64,000 nucleotides of DNA from Bog-1198 sp963727045 (GCA_963727045.1 CAVSES010000001.1:1736001-1800000), one strand, 5' to 3'. Positions 8,767 to 18,285 are shown, counted from the first letter of the stretch. Numbers and translations: made by a program. The notes: generated by a model not told the origin, from the letters alone.

Positions 8767-9266
8767 CAGAAGCGCAGTACCGGGGCCTGGCGCCTCAAAT
8801 TGACCCACAAGCCGTAGAGGCACAGAGCGAGCGCGGCGATGAGAACCCAGCCCGGCATCGCGAGCCCCAGGAAGCTCCAGGTCACCTTCGCGCATTCGCC
8901 GGATCCGGACAGCACCTTGACCAGCACCTCGCTCAATGAAAACACCCTGAGCATGAAATCGAGCGATGCGCCGCAGGCGGGGACGCTGCCCTCGGGCAGG
9001 CTCTGGATGTAGAGCTGCCGGACGGCCACGCCGATGGTGGCGAGCGCCGCCAGGCCGAGCAGCAGCGCGTACATGCGCCTGCCCCAGCTCACCGGGTCGT
9101 GCAATGCCGCGACCATGAATACCACACCCATGGCGAACACGCCGACACGCTGGAAAATACACAGCGGACAGGGCTCGAGGTGCAGGACGAATTGAGCGTA
9201 ATAGGCGTAGGCGAGCAAGCCCGCGCAGGCCGCGAATCCGAGCAGATTCCCCTGACGGCGGTTCAT
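8766..9266 (-). CDS. dsbB: Disulfide bond formation protein B
   Basis: Inner-membrane quinone oxidoreductase that reoxidises periplasmic DsbA. 166 residues with four hydrophobic helices. Both periplasmic cysteine pairs are present: EPCPLCIFQR near residue 35, and the second pair in PACGASLD and GECAKVTW. The start ATG overlaps the phoU stop (ATGA) and the stop overlaps the dapE start in the same way, indicating a tight three-gene operon. Confidence 0.94.
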   Translation of the reverse strand: MNRRQGNLLGFAACAGLLAYAYYAQFVLHLEPCPLCIFQRVGVFAMGVVFMVAALHDPVSWGRRMYALLLGLAALATIGVAVRQLYIQSLPEGSVPACGASLDFMLRVFSLSEVLVKVLSGSGECAKVTWSFLGLAMPGWVLIAALALCLYGLWVNLRRQAPVLRF

Positions 9267-10000
9267 CACCCGCGCGACGATGCGTGCGCGGCATCGATTT
9301 GCTTGGCGACGTCCTCGAGCGAGGTGTGGCGGATATCCTTGCCGTGGACCATGTAGATCACGTACTCGCAGATGTTCTTGGCGTGATCGCCGATGCGTTC
9401 CAGCGCGCGGACGATCCACATGATTTCGAGCGCGCGCCGGATGGTGCGCGGATCCTCCATCATGAACGTCATGCACTGGCGCTGGATCGATTCGTATTCT
9501 TCGTCCACCATCTTGTCTTCCTGGGCGGTCTTGAGCGCCGCCTGCGAGTCCATGCGCGCGAATGCATCGAGCGCGTCGTGCACCATCTGCGCGACCTGCC
9601 TGCCGAGGTGCTTGACCTCGCGATATTTGTCCGCGGGACGCTCCATGGTGGCGAGCCGCGAGGCAATGTAGCCGATCTTCTCGCCTTCGTCGCCGATTCG
9701 CTCGAGGTCGGTGATGGTCTTGATGATCGCGACGATCACCCGCAGGTCGCCGGCGGCCGGCGCCCTGATCGCGAGGATGCGGCTGCATTCCTCGTCGATC
9801 GACACCTCCATGCCGTTGACCTTGTAGTCGTCGGTCGCCACGGATTCGCCCAAGCGGCTGTCGCCTTCCACCAGGGCGGTGATCGCCTTGTGCAGCTGCT
9901 GTTCGACGAATCCGCCCATTTGCAACACCTGGTTGCGAACCTTTTCCAGGTCCTCGTTGAAGCGCCGGGAAATGTGGTGGGTGAGGTCGGCCGTTTCCAT
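9266..10000 (-). CDS. phoU: Phosphate signalling protein PhoU
   Basis: Cytoplasmic protein of two three-helix bundles that represses the PhoR/PhoB response through the Pst transporter. 244 residues, the family length; repeated acidic metal-binding signatures appear as DLERIGDEGEKI in the first half and ALERIGDHAKNI in the second, as expected for PhoU. It follows phoR on the same strand with a 124-bp gap holding a GC-rich hairpin. No pst transporter genes are in this window, although phoU is usually linked to them. Confidence 0.95.
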   Translation of the reverse strand: METADLTHHISRRFNEDLEKVRNQVLQMGGFVEQQLHKAITALVEGDSRLGESVATDDYKVNGMEVSIDEECSRILAIRAPAAGDLRVIVAIIKTITDLERIGDEGEKIGYIASRLATMERPADKYREVKHLGRQVAQMVHDALDAFARMDSQAALKTAQEDKMVDEEYESIQRQCMTFMMEDPRTIRRALEIMWIVRALERIGDHAKNICEYVIYMVHGKDIRHTSLEDVAKQIDAAHASSRG

Positions 10001-10061
10001 AAAAAATACTCTTAGAGCTCAAACCATTCGGAACAATCGAAATCGCCTGCGTGCGCCTGAC

Positions 10062-10097
10062 CGCGCGGGGTTGATTTACATCCGATTACCCCGCGCG
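10062..10097 (-). terminator. Strong inverted repeat between phoR and phoU
   Basis: CGCGCGGGGT and ACCCCGCGCG form a perfect 10-bp stem around a 16-nt loop, 28 bp downstream of the phoR stop. There is no U run, so it may be a processing or partial termination signal that lowers phoU expression relative to phoBR. Function is inferred. Confidence 0.4.
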
Positions 10098-10124
10098 TCA
10101 ACACTGCGCACGATATTTGTGACC

Positions 10125-11438
10125 TCAAGCGCTTGCGGCCGCGGGCACCGACTGGCGCCAAATCCTCACGGCCGGGAAATGGCAGGTGAACGTGCTGCCC
10201 CTGCCTTCAGTGCTCTGCACGTCGAGCCAGCCACCGTGCCTCTGCACCGCATGCTTGACGATTGCGAGACCCAATCCGGAGCCGCCCTGGCCGCGGGACC
10301 GTCCCGCGTCCACCCGATAGAACCGCTCGGTCAGCCGCGGAATATGTTCCGCCGGAATGCCGATGCCGCTGTCGATCACCGAGAAATGCGCCCCTTCCTC
10401 ATCGAGCCACCAGCGAATTCGCACCGTGCCCTCGGCCGGCGTGTATTTCATGCCGTTCACCAAGAGATTGGTGAATGCGGATTCGAGTTCGTGCGCCGAT
10501 CCGAACAAGCCGTCGCCGGACTCCAATTCCAGAAGTATGTGGCGCGGACGATCCGCGCTTGCGAGCGCATCGCGGTGCAGCCGCTCCAGCATGGAGGGTA
10601 CATCGACCGCGTCGCGAACCGCCTCGCCGTCCGTCGACTCCAGGCGCGACAGCACCAACAAGTCCGCGATGATGGCGTTCATGCGCTGCGCCTGGGCGCG
10701 CATGTCCCTGATGGGTCCCGACCAGGCGGGATCGATCGACGGATCCTCGGCCAGGGTGTCGAGGTATCCGGAGATGACCGTCAACGGCGTGCGAAGCTCA
10801 TGCGAGGCATTGGCGACGAAATCCTTGCGCATCGCCTCCAGGCGCATCTGGCGCGTCACATCGCGCACCAGCAGCAGCGACTGGCCCCCGCCGTAGGGCA
10901 CCACCTGCAGCGCCAGGTACAAGTCCAAATGCACCGGCGGGCGGATCAGGAGCGGCATCGCAAAGTCATCGCCGTGCAGGTACAGCACAAACTCCGGCGA
11001 GCGGATCAGGTTGTCGATCCGCAGGCCCACGTCGACCGGCCGTTTGAGCCCGAGCAGGCGCGCCGCCTGACGGTTGAACCAGACGATCTCGTGCTGGCTG
11101 CTCAAGATGATGACGCCGTCGGGCAGCGCCGCGGTGGAGCGGCGCAGTTCGCGAAACAGCTGAATGAGCCGTTGTTTGTGGAACTGCTTGCGCCGGTGCA
11201 GGCGCACCACCTGCGCCACGATATCCCCCCAGATCCCGCCCAGATTGGGGGGATCGATCTGCGAACGCAGGCGCAACCAGCGGTCCAAGCGGTGGAGCGT
11301 GAGCAGCTGCCATCCGAGATACAGGCAGGCGGCCAGCAGCACCCAGAGCCAAACGGGCTCTATCAGCAGGCCGAGACACAGGCCCAACAAGAGAACGCCC
11401 GCGAGCCGCGCGAGCGCGAAAGTCCACATCGCTGCCAT
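10125..11438 (-). CDS. phoR: Phosphate regulon sensor histidine kinase PhoR
   Basis: 437 residues: two N-terminal membrane helices (about 8-50), a linker, a PAS domain (LPDGVIILSSQHEIVWFNRQ), HisKA with FVANASHELRTPL, and HATPase_c (NLLVNGMKYTP, DSGIGIPAEHIPRLTERFYR, GGSGLGLAIVKH). PhoR phosphorylates PhoB when phosphate is scarce. It lies 31 bp behind phoB and shares its promoter. Architecture and order are those of classical proteobacterial PhoR. Confidence 0.95.
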   Translation of the reverse strand: MAAMWTFALARLAGVLLLGLCLGLLIEPVWLWVLLAACLYLGWQLLTLHRLDRWLRLRSQIDPPNLGGIWGDIVAQVVRLHRRKQFHKQRLIQLFRELRRSTAALPDGVIILSSQHEIVWFNRQAARLLGLKRPVDVGLRIDNLIRSPEFVLYLHGDDFAMPLLIRPPVHLDLYLALQVVPYGGGQSLLLVRDVTRQMRLEAMRKDFVANASHELRTPLTVISGYLDTLAEDPSIDPAWSGPIRDMRAQAQRMNAIIADLLVLSRLESTDGEAVRDAVDVPSMLERLHRDALASADRPRHILLELESGDGLFGSAHELESAFTNLLVNGMKYTPAEGTVRIRWWLDEEGAHFSVIDSGIGIPAEHIPRLTERFYRVDAGRSRGQGGSGLGLAIVKHAVQRHGGWLDVQSTEGRGSTFTCHFPAVRIWRQSVPAAASA

Positions 11439-11469
11439 TGACTAGGAGCCTTTCGCGCCCGCCCTCCTC

Positions 11470-12165
11470 TTAAGCGTCTCGTGTGGAGAACCGGTAGCCG
11501 GCGCCGCGCACCGTTTGGACCAAACGCTCCAGCAGATACGGCTCGAGCGCCTTGCGCAGCCGGCGAATGTGCACATCCACCGTGCGTTCCTCGACATAAG
11601 TATTACCGCCCCAGACGCGATCGAGCAACTGTCCGCGCGAGAAAACCCGTTCCGGGTGCGTCATGAAGAAGTGCAAAAGGCGATACTCCGTGGGGCCGAG
11701 CGCGATTTCCCGCTCACCTGCGCTCACCCGGTGGCTCGAGTCGTCGAGTCTCAGCCCATCGGCCTCCACGACGTCCGCGGCGCCGGCCGGGGCCGCACGC
11801 CGCAGCACCGCTTGGATGCGCGCCAGCAATTCGCGGGGCGAGAAGGGCTTTGTTATGTAGTCGTCCGCCCCGCCCTCGAGACCCCCGACCTTGTCTTGCT
11901 CCTCGGAGCGTGCGGTGAGCATGATGACTGGTATCTCCTCGGTGTCCTTGGCGCGCTTCAGCGATCGGGTCAGTTCAAGCCCGCTCATGTCCGGCAACAT
12001 CCAGTCGACCAGCATCAGGTCCGGCCGCACGTCGACGATCCGCGCCCGGGCCTCCCGGCAGTCTTCGGCTTCACGAACTTCGTACCCGGCTCGACGCAGG
12101 CCGAAAGCGACCATGTCGCGAATCGCCTTTTCGTCTTCCACGATGAGGATGCGCTTGGCGGTCAT
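11470..12165 (-). CDS. phoB: Phosphate regulon response regulator PhoB
   Basis: 231-residue OmpR-type regulator: receiver domain (RILIVEDEKAIRDMV, acceptor Asp in LMLVDWMLPDMSG, Lys in YITKPFSPREL) and a winged-helix DNA-binding domain (LGPTEYRLLHFFMTHPERVF, VDVHIRRLRKAL). PhoB activates genes with Pho boxes. The ATG at 12165 has GGGG six bases upstream, and longer in-frame starts would run into the promoter. A Pho box lies 55 bp before the start, so the operon is probably autoactivated. Confidence 0.96.
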   Translation of the reverse strand: MTAKRILIVEDEKAIRDMVAFGLRRAGYEVREAEDCREARARIVDVRPDLMLVDWMLPDMSGLELTRSLKRAKDTEEIPVIMLTARSEEQDKVGGLEGGADDYITKPFSPRELLARIQAVLRRAAPAGAADVVEADGLRLDDSSHRVSAGEREIALGPTEYRLLHFFMTHPERVFSRGQLLDRVWGGNTYVEERTVDVHIRRLRKALEPYLLERLVQTVRGAGYRFSTRDA

Positions 12166-12219
12166 GTAATCCCCAGTCCCTAGTCCATTGATTCCGTTAA
12201 GCAGACTATTACAACGTTC

Positions 12220-12241
12220 GTTTGTGACAGTTCGGTGACAA
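12220..12241 (-). promoter_or_regulatory. Pho box upstream of phoB
   Basis: Read on the minus strand there are two direct 7-mers, TTGTCAC and CTGTCAC, spaced exactly 11 bp, the arrangement of the PhoB site (CTGTCAT repeated every 11 bp). A TAATAG element follows eight bases later and can serve as the -10 box, with the Pho box in the place of the -35 element. It fits autoactivation of phoBR. Confidence 0.75.
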
Positions 12242-12244
12242 CGC

Positions 12245-12937
12245 TCAGGGTGCATTCAGGCGGCGCTCCGCTTCGGTCAGTGCCACTTTATCGCGCAAAT
12301 ACAAGGGCTCAATGTCGGCGGGATCGAACGCCTCCCCGCGCCGCAGGCGCAGCGCGCCGAGCCACGCGAACTCGCGTGCGTTCGGCAGTGCCTCCCGGCG
12401 CTGCGCGTTCAAGTCGAGACCCGCCAGGGCGAGCGAGGGGTACGCGGCAAAACCGCGCCCGATCCCATGATAGACGCCCGGCGTGGGCAAAACGACGCTC
12501 TGCGGCGACCCGACGCGGGGCGGCCCCATCGCCACCAAGCCGCGCTCGGCATCGGCCGCGAAGCACCCCCAGTACACTTCGCCCATCCGGGCGTCGAGAC
12601 ACGCGAGCGTTCGATCGGCGCCCTGTCGAATGGCATGCAACGCCAGCGCCTCGAGTGTCGTGACGGGCACCACGCGAAGTTCCGCGCCGAACGCCAGCCC
12701 CTGAGCCACTGCCACGCTGATTCTCACCCCGGTGAATGCGCCCGGGCCGATGCTCGTGGCGAGGCCGTCGAGCGAGGACAACGTCACACCGGCCTCGGCC
12801 AGCACTTCCTCGACCATGGCAAGCAGCTGTGGTGCGGCCGACAGCCCGCCCAACGCGAACCGGTCGATGGTCTCGTCTCCGTCGAGCAACGCCACCGAAC
12901 ACGCTTCCGTCGCCGCATCCACCGCAAGGACGCGCAT
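12245..12937 (-). CDS. tsaB: tRNA threonylcarbamoyladenosine biosynthesis protein TsaB
   Basis: 230-residue ASKHA-fold partner of TsaD in forming the t6A37 modification of ANN-decoding tRNAs. Diagnostic stretches are RVLAVDAATEACSVALLDG at the N-terminus and SIGPGAFTGVRISVAVAQGL. The ATG at 12937 opens the first beta strand directly; longer in-frame starts would add arginine-rich, unrelated sequence. It starts 4 bp after the dinG stop, so the two are probably co-transcribed. Its 3' end lies just before the phoB Pho box. Confidence 0.94.
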   Translation of the reverse strand: MRVLAVDAATEACSVALLDGDETIDRFALGGLSAAPQLLAMVEEVLAEAGVTLSSLDGLATSIGPGAFTGVRISVAVAQGLAFGAELRVVPVTTLEALALHAIRQGADRTLACLDARMGEVYWGCFAADAERGLVAMGPPRVGSPQSVVLPTPGVYHGIGRGFAAYPSLALAGLDLNAQRREALPNAREFAWLGALRLRRGEAFDPADIEPLYLRDKVALTEAERRLNAP

Positions 12938-12941
12938 GCCC

Positions 12942-14906
12942 TCAAGTCCCCTGCGATGCCCGCGCCGGCGCCGGGCGCAGTTTCGCGAGCCGTTCGGCGA
13001 GAAAGGCGGCCCCCACGGCACCATCCACGATGATGGGGCTCGGCGGCAACGCCTCCAGGAACACCTGCCCGTAGGCCTTGGTCTTGAGGCGCGGGTCGCC
13101 GATGACGATCACGCCGAAGTCGTCGAAATCTCGAATCAAGCGTCCAACCCCTTGTTTCAACGCCAGCACCGCCTGTGGTAGCTGATACTCGAAGAATGGG
13201 TTGCCGCCGCGGCGGCGAATGCCTTCCAGGCGCGCCTTGAGCAGCGGGTCGTCGGGCGACGCGAACGGCAGTTTGTCGATCGCGACGATCGACAGCGCCT
13301 CGCCCTTCACGTCGACGCCTTCCCAGAAACTGCCGGTGGCGAGCAGCACGGCCGTGCCCAGCTCGCGGAACCGGTTGAGCAGCGCTTCGCGCGGTGCCTC
13401 GCCCTGAACCAACACCGGAAAAGACGGATTCGGAAAGCGCATCTTGAGCGCCTGCACGCCCTCCGCCAACCCGCGATAGCTGGTGTAGAGCAGGAATGCC
13501 CGCCCGCCGCTCGCCTCGAGCAGCGGCGCGCAGGCATCGATGAATTTTGCGGCGAACGCCGGATCCTGCGGCTGGGGCATGTGCGGCGGCAGAAAGATGC
13601 GCGCCTGATGGCGATAGTCGAATGGACTGTCGATGCGCACCACCCGCGCCTCCGGCAGACCGATCCTCCCGGCAAAATGCGAGAAATCCTCGCCGATGGC
13701 CAATGTCGCCGACGTGAACACCCAGGCGCAGGGACGCGACTGCACGTATTCGCGCAGACGCTCGGCGATTTCGAAGGGCGTGTACTGCAGCAGCAGTCCG
13801 GTGGGATTCGCATCGACCCAGCGCAAGCCGGTGTCATCCGAAAGCTCGCTCAAGGCGGCCAGGGAATTGGCGAGGCTCGCGGCCCTGCGACCGCAATTCG
13901 CGAGCCCGGCACCCGCACCCAGGCCTTCGAGCTGCGCGGCGATGTCGCTCAATGCGGACTCGAGTTCCGGCAGCGCGTCCAAAAAAGAATCCGGCAAGCT
14001 CATCCATTCATAGCGTCCCGCTCCCCGGCGCAGGGCAGCGCGCAACTCCTCGAGCGAGCCATCCACCGAAGCCACCGCCTGAGTGATCGCCGGAGCCCGC
14101 ACGCCGGCTGCGGTCATCTCGGCCGCGATGTCGCGCATCAGGAGCTGCGCCTGACGCACCGACCACACCTGGCCGAAGAACTGTGCCGCGATGTCCGGTA
14201 CCTGATGTGCTTCATCCAAAATGACCGCCTCGGCACCCGGCAGCAGGTCGCCGAACCCCTCGTCCTTCAACGCGAGATCCGCGAGCAGCAAATGGTGGTT
14301 CACGACCACGATGTCGGCGGCCTGGGCCTGGCGCCGCGCCTCGAACACATGACACTCGGCGAACTGCGGACACTCCGACCCCAGGCAGTTGTCGCGGGTC
14401 GAGGTGATCTGGGGCCACGCAGCCGACTGCTCCGGCAAATCGGTGAGTTCGGACAGATCGCCTGCCTTGGTTGTCGCGGCCCATCGCGAAATGCGCGCAA
14501 GCGTACGCGCCACACCGCGCTCTTCACCCAACAAGCTGCCTTGCTGGGTCGCGAGTTCCAGGCGATGGCGGCAAAGATAATTCGCCCGGCCCTTGAGCAA
14601 GGCGATCTTCACCGGCAACCCCAGCGCCCGGGCGAGCAGCGGGACGTCGCGGCGAAAGAGCTGGTCCTGCAGCGTACGCGTGCCGGTCGAGATGATTACG
14701 CTGCGCCCCGACAGCAACGCCGGAACCAGGTACGCGAAGGTCTTGCCCGTTCCGGTGCCGGCCTCGACGATCAAGGGCTCGAGCCGGGCCAGCGCGAGAC
14801 CCACCGCCTTGGCCATCGCGGCCTGCTCGGGACGATACGCATAGCCCGGCAGGGCTCGCGCCAGCGGCCCTTCCAGGTTGAAGACCTCTTTGAAGTCGTT
14901 GATCAT
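12942..14906 (-). CDS. DinG/YoaA-type ATP-dependent DNA helicase
   Basis: 654-residue XPD-like 5'-3' helicase. Motifs: Walker A VEAGTGTGKTFAYL, motif Ia STGTRTLQDQL, DEAH box ILDEAHQVPD, and a C-terminal helicase half with SATLAIGEDFSHFAGR, LATGSFWEGVDVKG and the final arginine motif GVGRLIRDFDDFG. An iron-sulfur cluster is suggested by Cys in YLCRHR and NCLGSECPQFAEC. Such enzymes unwind R-loops, D-loops and forked DNA in repair; YoaA also works with HolC at stalled forks. YoaA is somewhat more likely than DinG from length and the linkage to tsaB. Confidence 0.93.
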   Translation of the reverse strand: MINDFKEVFNLEGPLARALPGYAYRPEQAAMAKAVGLALARLEPLIVEAGTGTGKTFAYLVPALLSGRSVIISTGTRTLQDQLFRRDVPLLARALGLPVKIALLKGRANYLCRHRLELATQQGSLLGEERGVARTLARISRWAATTKAGDLSELTDLPEQSAAWPQITSTRDNCLGSECPQFAECHVFEARRQAQAADIVVVNHHLLLADLALKDEGFGDLLPGAEAVILDEAHQVPDIAAQFFGQVWSVRQAQLLMRDIAAEMTAAGVRAPAITQAVASVDGSLEELRAALRRGAGRYEWMSLPDSFLDALPELESALSDIAAQLEGLGAGAGLANCGRRAASLANSLAALSELSDDTGLRWVDANPTGLLLQYTPFEIAERLREYVQSRPCAWVFTSATLAIGEDFSHFAGRIGLPEARVVRIDSPFDYRHQARIFLPPHMPQPQDPAFAAKFIDACAPLLEASGGRAFLLYTSYRGLAEGVQALKMRFPNPSFPVLVQGEAPREALLNRFRELGTAVLLATGSFWEGVDVKGEALSIVAIDKLPFASPDDPLLKARLEGIRRRGGNPFFEYQLPQAVLALKQGVGRLIRDFDDFGVIVIGDPRLKTKAYGQVFLEALPPSPIIVDGAVGAAFLAERLAKLRPAPARASQGT

Positions 14907-14957
14907 TTCGCCGCCGTTGCCTCGTCTTGCTCCTAGCCTACGGGGTTTTGAGCCCGA

Positions 14958-15452
14958 CTATTTGACGAGCGCACGAAATCGCACAAATGCAACTGAATTG
15001 GGCTTCAGGCTGTTCTTCAGCTGCCAGCGAATATCGGTGTAATCAGCCGCGATGGCCGGCCGCAGCCCTCCATCCGGTCCCGGCACCTTGAGATTCTCCG
15101 GGCGGTCGAAAGTGCGGCCGCCGTCGACCGAGTAGGTTACCGCGGCGCCCGGCCCCACCGCGGAATCCGCCACGTACTGCATGTGCTCGGGCACCGGGCG
15201 GGTCACGACGGGCGCATCGAGAGGCGTCGCTCTCATGTTGCGAACTTCAAGGGTGTAGATGAGACGGTCACCAGGTACGACCCGGTCGGCCGATATCAGC
15301 TTGACGACCTCGCGCCCCCGCTCGATGGATTTCGATTCGACCTCGGCGATCGATCGCACGGAGAGCGGATCCGGGAGATCTTGAGCGGCGGCGATTGGGC
15401 CGAGAAAGAGCACCCACAATGAAGCGAACAATCCAGCGAAGGCAGTACGCAT
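14958..15452 (-). CDS. Secreted DUF11-like protein, function unknown
   Basis: 164 residues from the preferred start at 15452 (MRT...); ATG codons at 15458 and 15470 are nearly equivalent. A signal peptide (FAGLFASLWVLFLGPIAAAQ) precedes a domain of the DUF11/conserved-repeat type: VVPGDRLIYTLEVRNMRATP, VTRPVPEHMQYVADSA, TYSVDGGRTF and the final strand NSVAFVRFRALVK. DUF11 modules are usually found repeated in large surface proteins; here a single copy is a stand-alone secreted protein. No link to its neighbours is evident. Confidence 0.8.
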   Translation of the reverse strand: MRTAFAGLFASLWVLFLGPIAAAQDLPDPLSVRSIAEVESKSIERGREVVKLISADRVVPGDRLIYTLEVRNMRATPLDAPVVTRPVPEHMQYVADSAVGPGAAVTYSVDGGRTFDRPENLKVPGPDGGLRPAIAADYTDIRWQLKNSLKPNSVAFVRFRALVK

Positions 15453-15609
15453 GTTCATGATGACGTTCATTGTAAAGCATTCAAGATCAAACACTTATGG
15501 AAAATAATGAATCTTGGATCGCAGCGCAGTCGATCCCGACTTGGCGGTGAACCCAGGCATCTGTCATCCTTCTAAGTCTAATAATGCTTAACGTTGGAAG
15601 GACTCGCCC

Positions 15610-17392
15610 ATGGCCACCGCACCCCAGCACGTTTCACTTGCGTCCATGAACCGCGATGTCTCGGCCTGGGTCGGCGAGGTCGCCAAACTTACCCGGCCAG
15701 AACATGTGTATTGGTGCGACGGAAGCCAGTCGGAATATCAGGCGCTGCAGCGCGAACTCATCGCCTCCCAGACAGCTGGTCCCGCTCAACCCGCAGACGT
15801 ATCCGGGCTGTGTCCTGTCGCGCTCCGATCCCTCGGACGTGGCCCGGGTAGAACATCTGACCTTCGTATGCACGCGAAATGAGGAAGACGCGGGCCCCAA
15901 TAATCACTGGATCGCGCCTGCGCAAGCCCACGCGCAAATGGATGCCCTGTTTGCCGGCTGCATGAAGGGGCGCACACTGTATGTAGTTCCTTACTGCATG
16001 GGCCCGATCGACTCGCCGTTCTCCCGGTGCGGCGTCGAAATCACCGACAGCGCCTACGTCGTTCTCAACATGCAGCTCATGACGCGGATGGGCCGTGCGG
16101 CGCTGGAGCGCATCACGCGCGACGGCAAATTCGTGAAGGGCCTGCATTCGACCGGAGAGCTCGATCCGAAGCGCCGGTTCATCATGCATTTCCCGGAGGA
16201 GCTGTCGATCATGAGCTTCGGATCGGGCTACGGCGGCAATGCGCTTCTCGGCAAGAAATGCCACGCTTTGCGCATCGCCAGCTGGCAGGCGCGCACCGAA
16301 GGCTGGCTGGCGGAGCATATGCTCATCGTCGGCATCGAGAATCCGCAGGGTGAGACTCATTATCTCGCCTGCGCATTCCCTTCCGCCTGCGGCAAGACCA
16401 ATCTGTCCATGCTGATTCCTCCCGCCAGCTACGAGGGGTGGAAAGTGTGGACATTGGGGGACGACATTGCGTGGCTGCATCCCGGAAAGGATGGCCGGCT
16501 CTATGCCGTCAATCCCGAATCTGGATACTTCGGCGTCGCTCCGGGCACGAACGCCAAGACCAACCGCAACGCGTACGAGATGGTTCGCCGCGACACCATC
16601 TTCACCAACGTCGCGCTCACTGCCGACAATCAACCCTGGTGGGAAGGGATGACCGAGGGCAAGCCCGCGCTGGACTGGCGGGGGCGGCCCTACGATCCCG
16701 CGAACGGACCCGCGGCACACCCGAATTCCCGCTTCACCGTGGCCGCCAAACAGAATCCGAGCTATTCGAAGCTGACCGACGCGGCCGGCGGCGTGCCCAT
16801 CTCCGCCATCATCTTCGGTGGACGGCGCCGCGCGCTGGCGCCGCTCGTATATCAGGCGCGCAACTGGCTGCACGGGGTATTGGTGGGTGCGAGCGTGGCG
16901 TCGGAAACGACCGCGGCCGCGACCGACGCGGTGGGCGTGGTACGCCGCGATCCCATGGCCATGCTGCCGTTTGCGGGCTACAACTTCGGGGACTATTGGG
17001 CGCACTGGATCGACATGGGGACGAGGCTCAAGTCGCCGCCGCATGTCTTCCACGTCAATTGGTTCCGGCAGAGCAGCGCCGGCAAGTTTCTATGGCCGGG
17101 CTACGGCGAGAATCTGCGGGTGTTGCGCTGGGTCATCGACCGATGCAAGGGCAGCGCGAAGGCGCACGAAACGGCGATCGGCCAGCTGCCGGATCCGGCG
17201 GACCTGGACCTTCAAGGGCTCGACATTGCGCCGGGCGCGCTCGAGGAGTTGCTGGCCGTGAGCCCACGGCTGTGGCAGGAGGAGTTCGCCGACATCGAAA
17301 AGTACATGAGCGGATTCGGAGACCGGGTGCCGGCGCCGCTCAGAGCCGAACTCGAGAGCGCGCTCAAGCGCGTTCACTCCTCGCAGGCGTAG
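15610..17392 (+). CDS. pckG: Phosphoenolpyruvate carboxykinase (GTP), interrupted by a single-base frameshift
   Basis: Converts oxaloacetate and GTP to phosphoenolpyruvate and CO2 in gluconeogenesis. The start at 15610 gives the normal N-terminus (LTRPEHVYWCDGSQSEYQAL), then an extra C in the run at 15767-15769 throws the frame by one. Dropping it joins ELIAS to RQLVPLNP, and the rest reads correctly to the stop at 17392 (about 593 residues). The second part contains RSDPSDVARVE, the P-loop with active-site Cys AFPSACGKTNL, GDDIAWLHPG, and FGGRRR. Everything else is intact, so this is either a very recent mutation or a sequencing or assembly error. The 3' end overlaps the convergent cyclase gene by 19 bp. 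Confidence 0.93.
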
Positions 17393-18285
17393 CGAATCAC
17401 CTGCGAAGAATTGCTGTCCGGCGCCTTGCCGAGGCCGATCAGGCCCTCGCCGCGGATCTGCATGGAATCTCGCCGCACGAACGCTTCCTCGCCGTCCTTG
17501 CCGAGCACGAAGGTGCCGTTCGTGCTCTGATCGATGAGCATGAATTTATTGCGGTTGATCTCCACCCGCGCATGCAGGCGTGAAATCAAATTACCCTTCA
17601 CCACCAGATCGTTCTCCTCGGCGCGGCCGATGGTGATGTTGGCGCGCCCATCGTCCACGAGAACTTCCTGCCCCTGATAGCGCAAACGCAGCCGCTGGGT
17701 CTTGTTCGCACGCTCCCGTTCCCGCGAGCTGATGGCGATCGCCGGCACCATGCTGGTGATGTCCTCGGTCTGCCACAGCACCTCGAACAAGGCCACCTCG
17801 CTGCTGCGTCCCTTCAAGGTGGCGATGTCGATCTGGCGCACCGAGGCGCGCCAGTCGCTGGAGAGGCGTTCGACCATGGTCGCCGTGGTGATGATCTGGC
17901 TGGCCTTGGCCTGGCTGGTCATGCGGTTCGCCGTATGGACGGCGGAGCCGAAGATGTCGCGGTTTTCCAGCACCACGGGACCAAAATTGCAGCCGATGCG
18001 GATGGCGACCGTTTGTTCGTCGACCTTGAGCTGCGGGTGAAGGGTGATCTGCTTCTGCATCTGCGCGCCGGCATTGAGCGCATCGTCGGCGGTCGGGAAG
18101 GTGGCCATCACTTCATCGCCCATCGTCTTGATGACCGTGCCGTGATTCTGCTCGGTCGCAGCCCGCATCACATCGATGCAGATGCCGACCATGTCGCGCG
18201 CGCGCAAATCCCCCAGCAATTCATACAGCTTGGTGCTGCCGACCACATCGGCGAAGAGGATGGCGACTTCTATTTCTTTGCCCAT
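17374..18285 (-). CDS. Class III adenylate/guanylate cyclase with C-terminal FHA domain
   Basis: 303 residues. Residues 1-190 are a class III cyclase domain (EIEVAILFADVVGSTKLYE with the first metal Asp, GTVIKTMGDEVMATF with the second, NFGPVVLEN). Residues 205-300 are an FHA domain (ANITIGRAEENDLVV, ISRLHARVEI, LIDQSTNGTFV), which binds phosphothreonine. It has no membrane segment, so it should be a soluble nucleotide cyclase or a degenerate relative under Ser/Thr-kinase control. No eukaryote-type kinase gene is near; the only kinase-fold gene, srkA, is 17 kb away. Confidence 0.9.
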   Translation of the reverse strand: MGKEIEVAILFADVVGSTKLYELLGDLRARDMVGICIDVMRAATEQNHGTVIKTMGDEVMATFPTADDALNAGAQMQKQITLHPQLKVDEQTVAIRIGCNFGPVVLENRDIFGSAVHTANRMTSQAKASQIITTATMVERLSSDWRASVRQIDIATLKGRSSEVALFEVLWQTEDITSMVPAIAISSRERERANKTQRLRLRYQGQEVLVDDGRANITIGRAEENDLVVKGNLISRLHARVEINRNKFMLIDQSTNGTFVLGKDGEEAFVRRDSMQIRGEGLIGLGKAPDSNSSQVIRYACEE

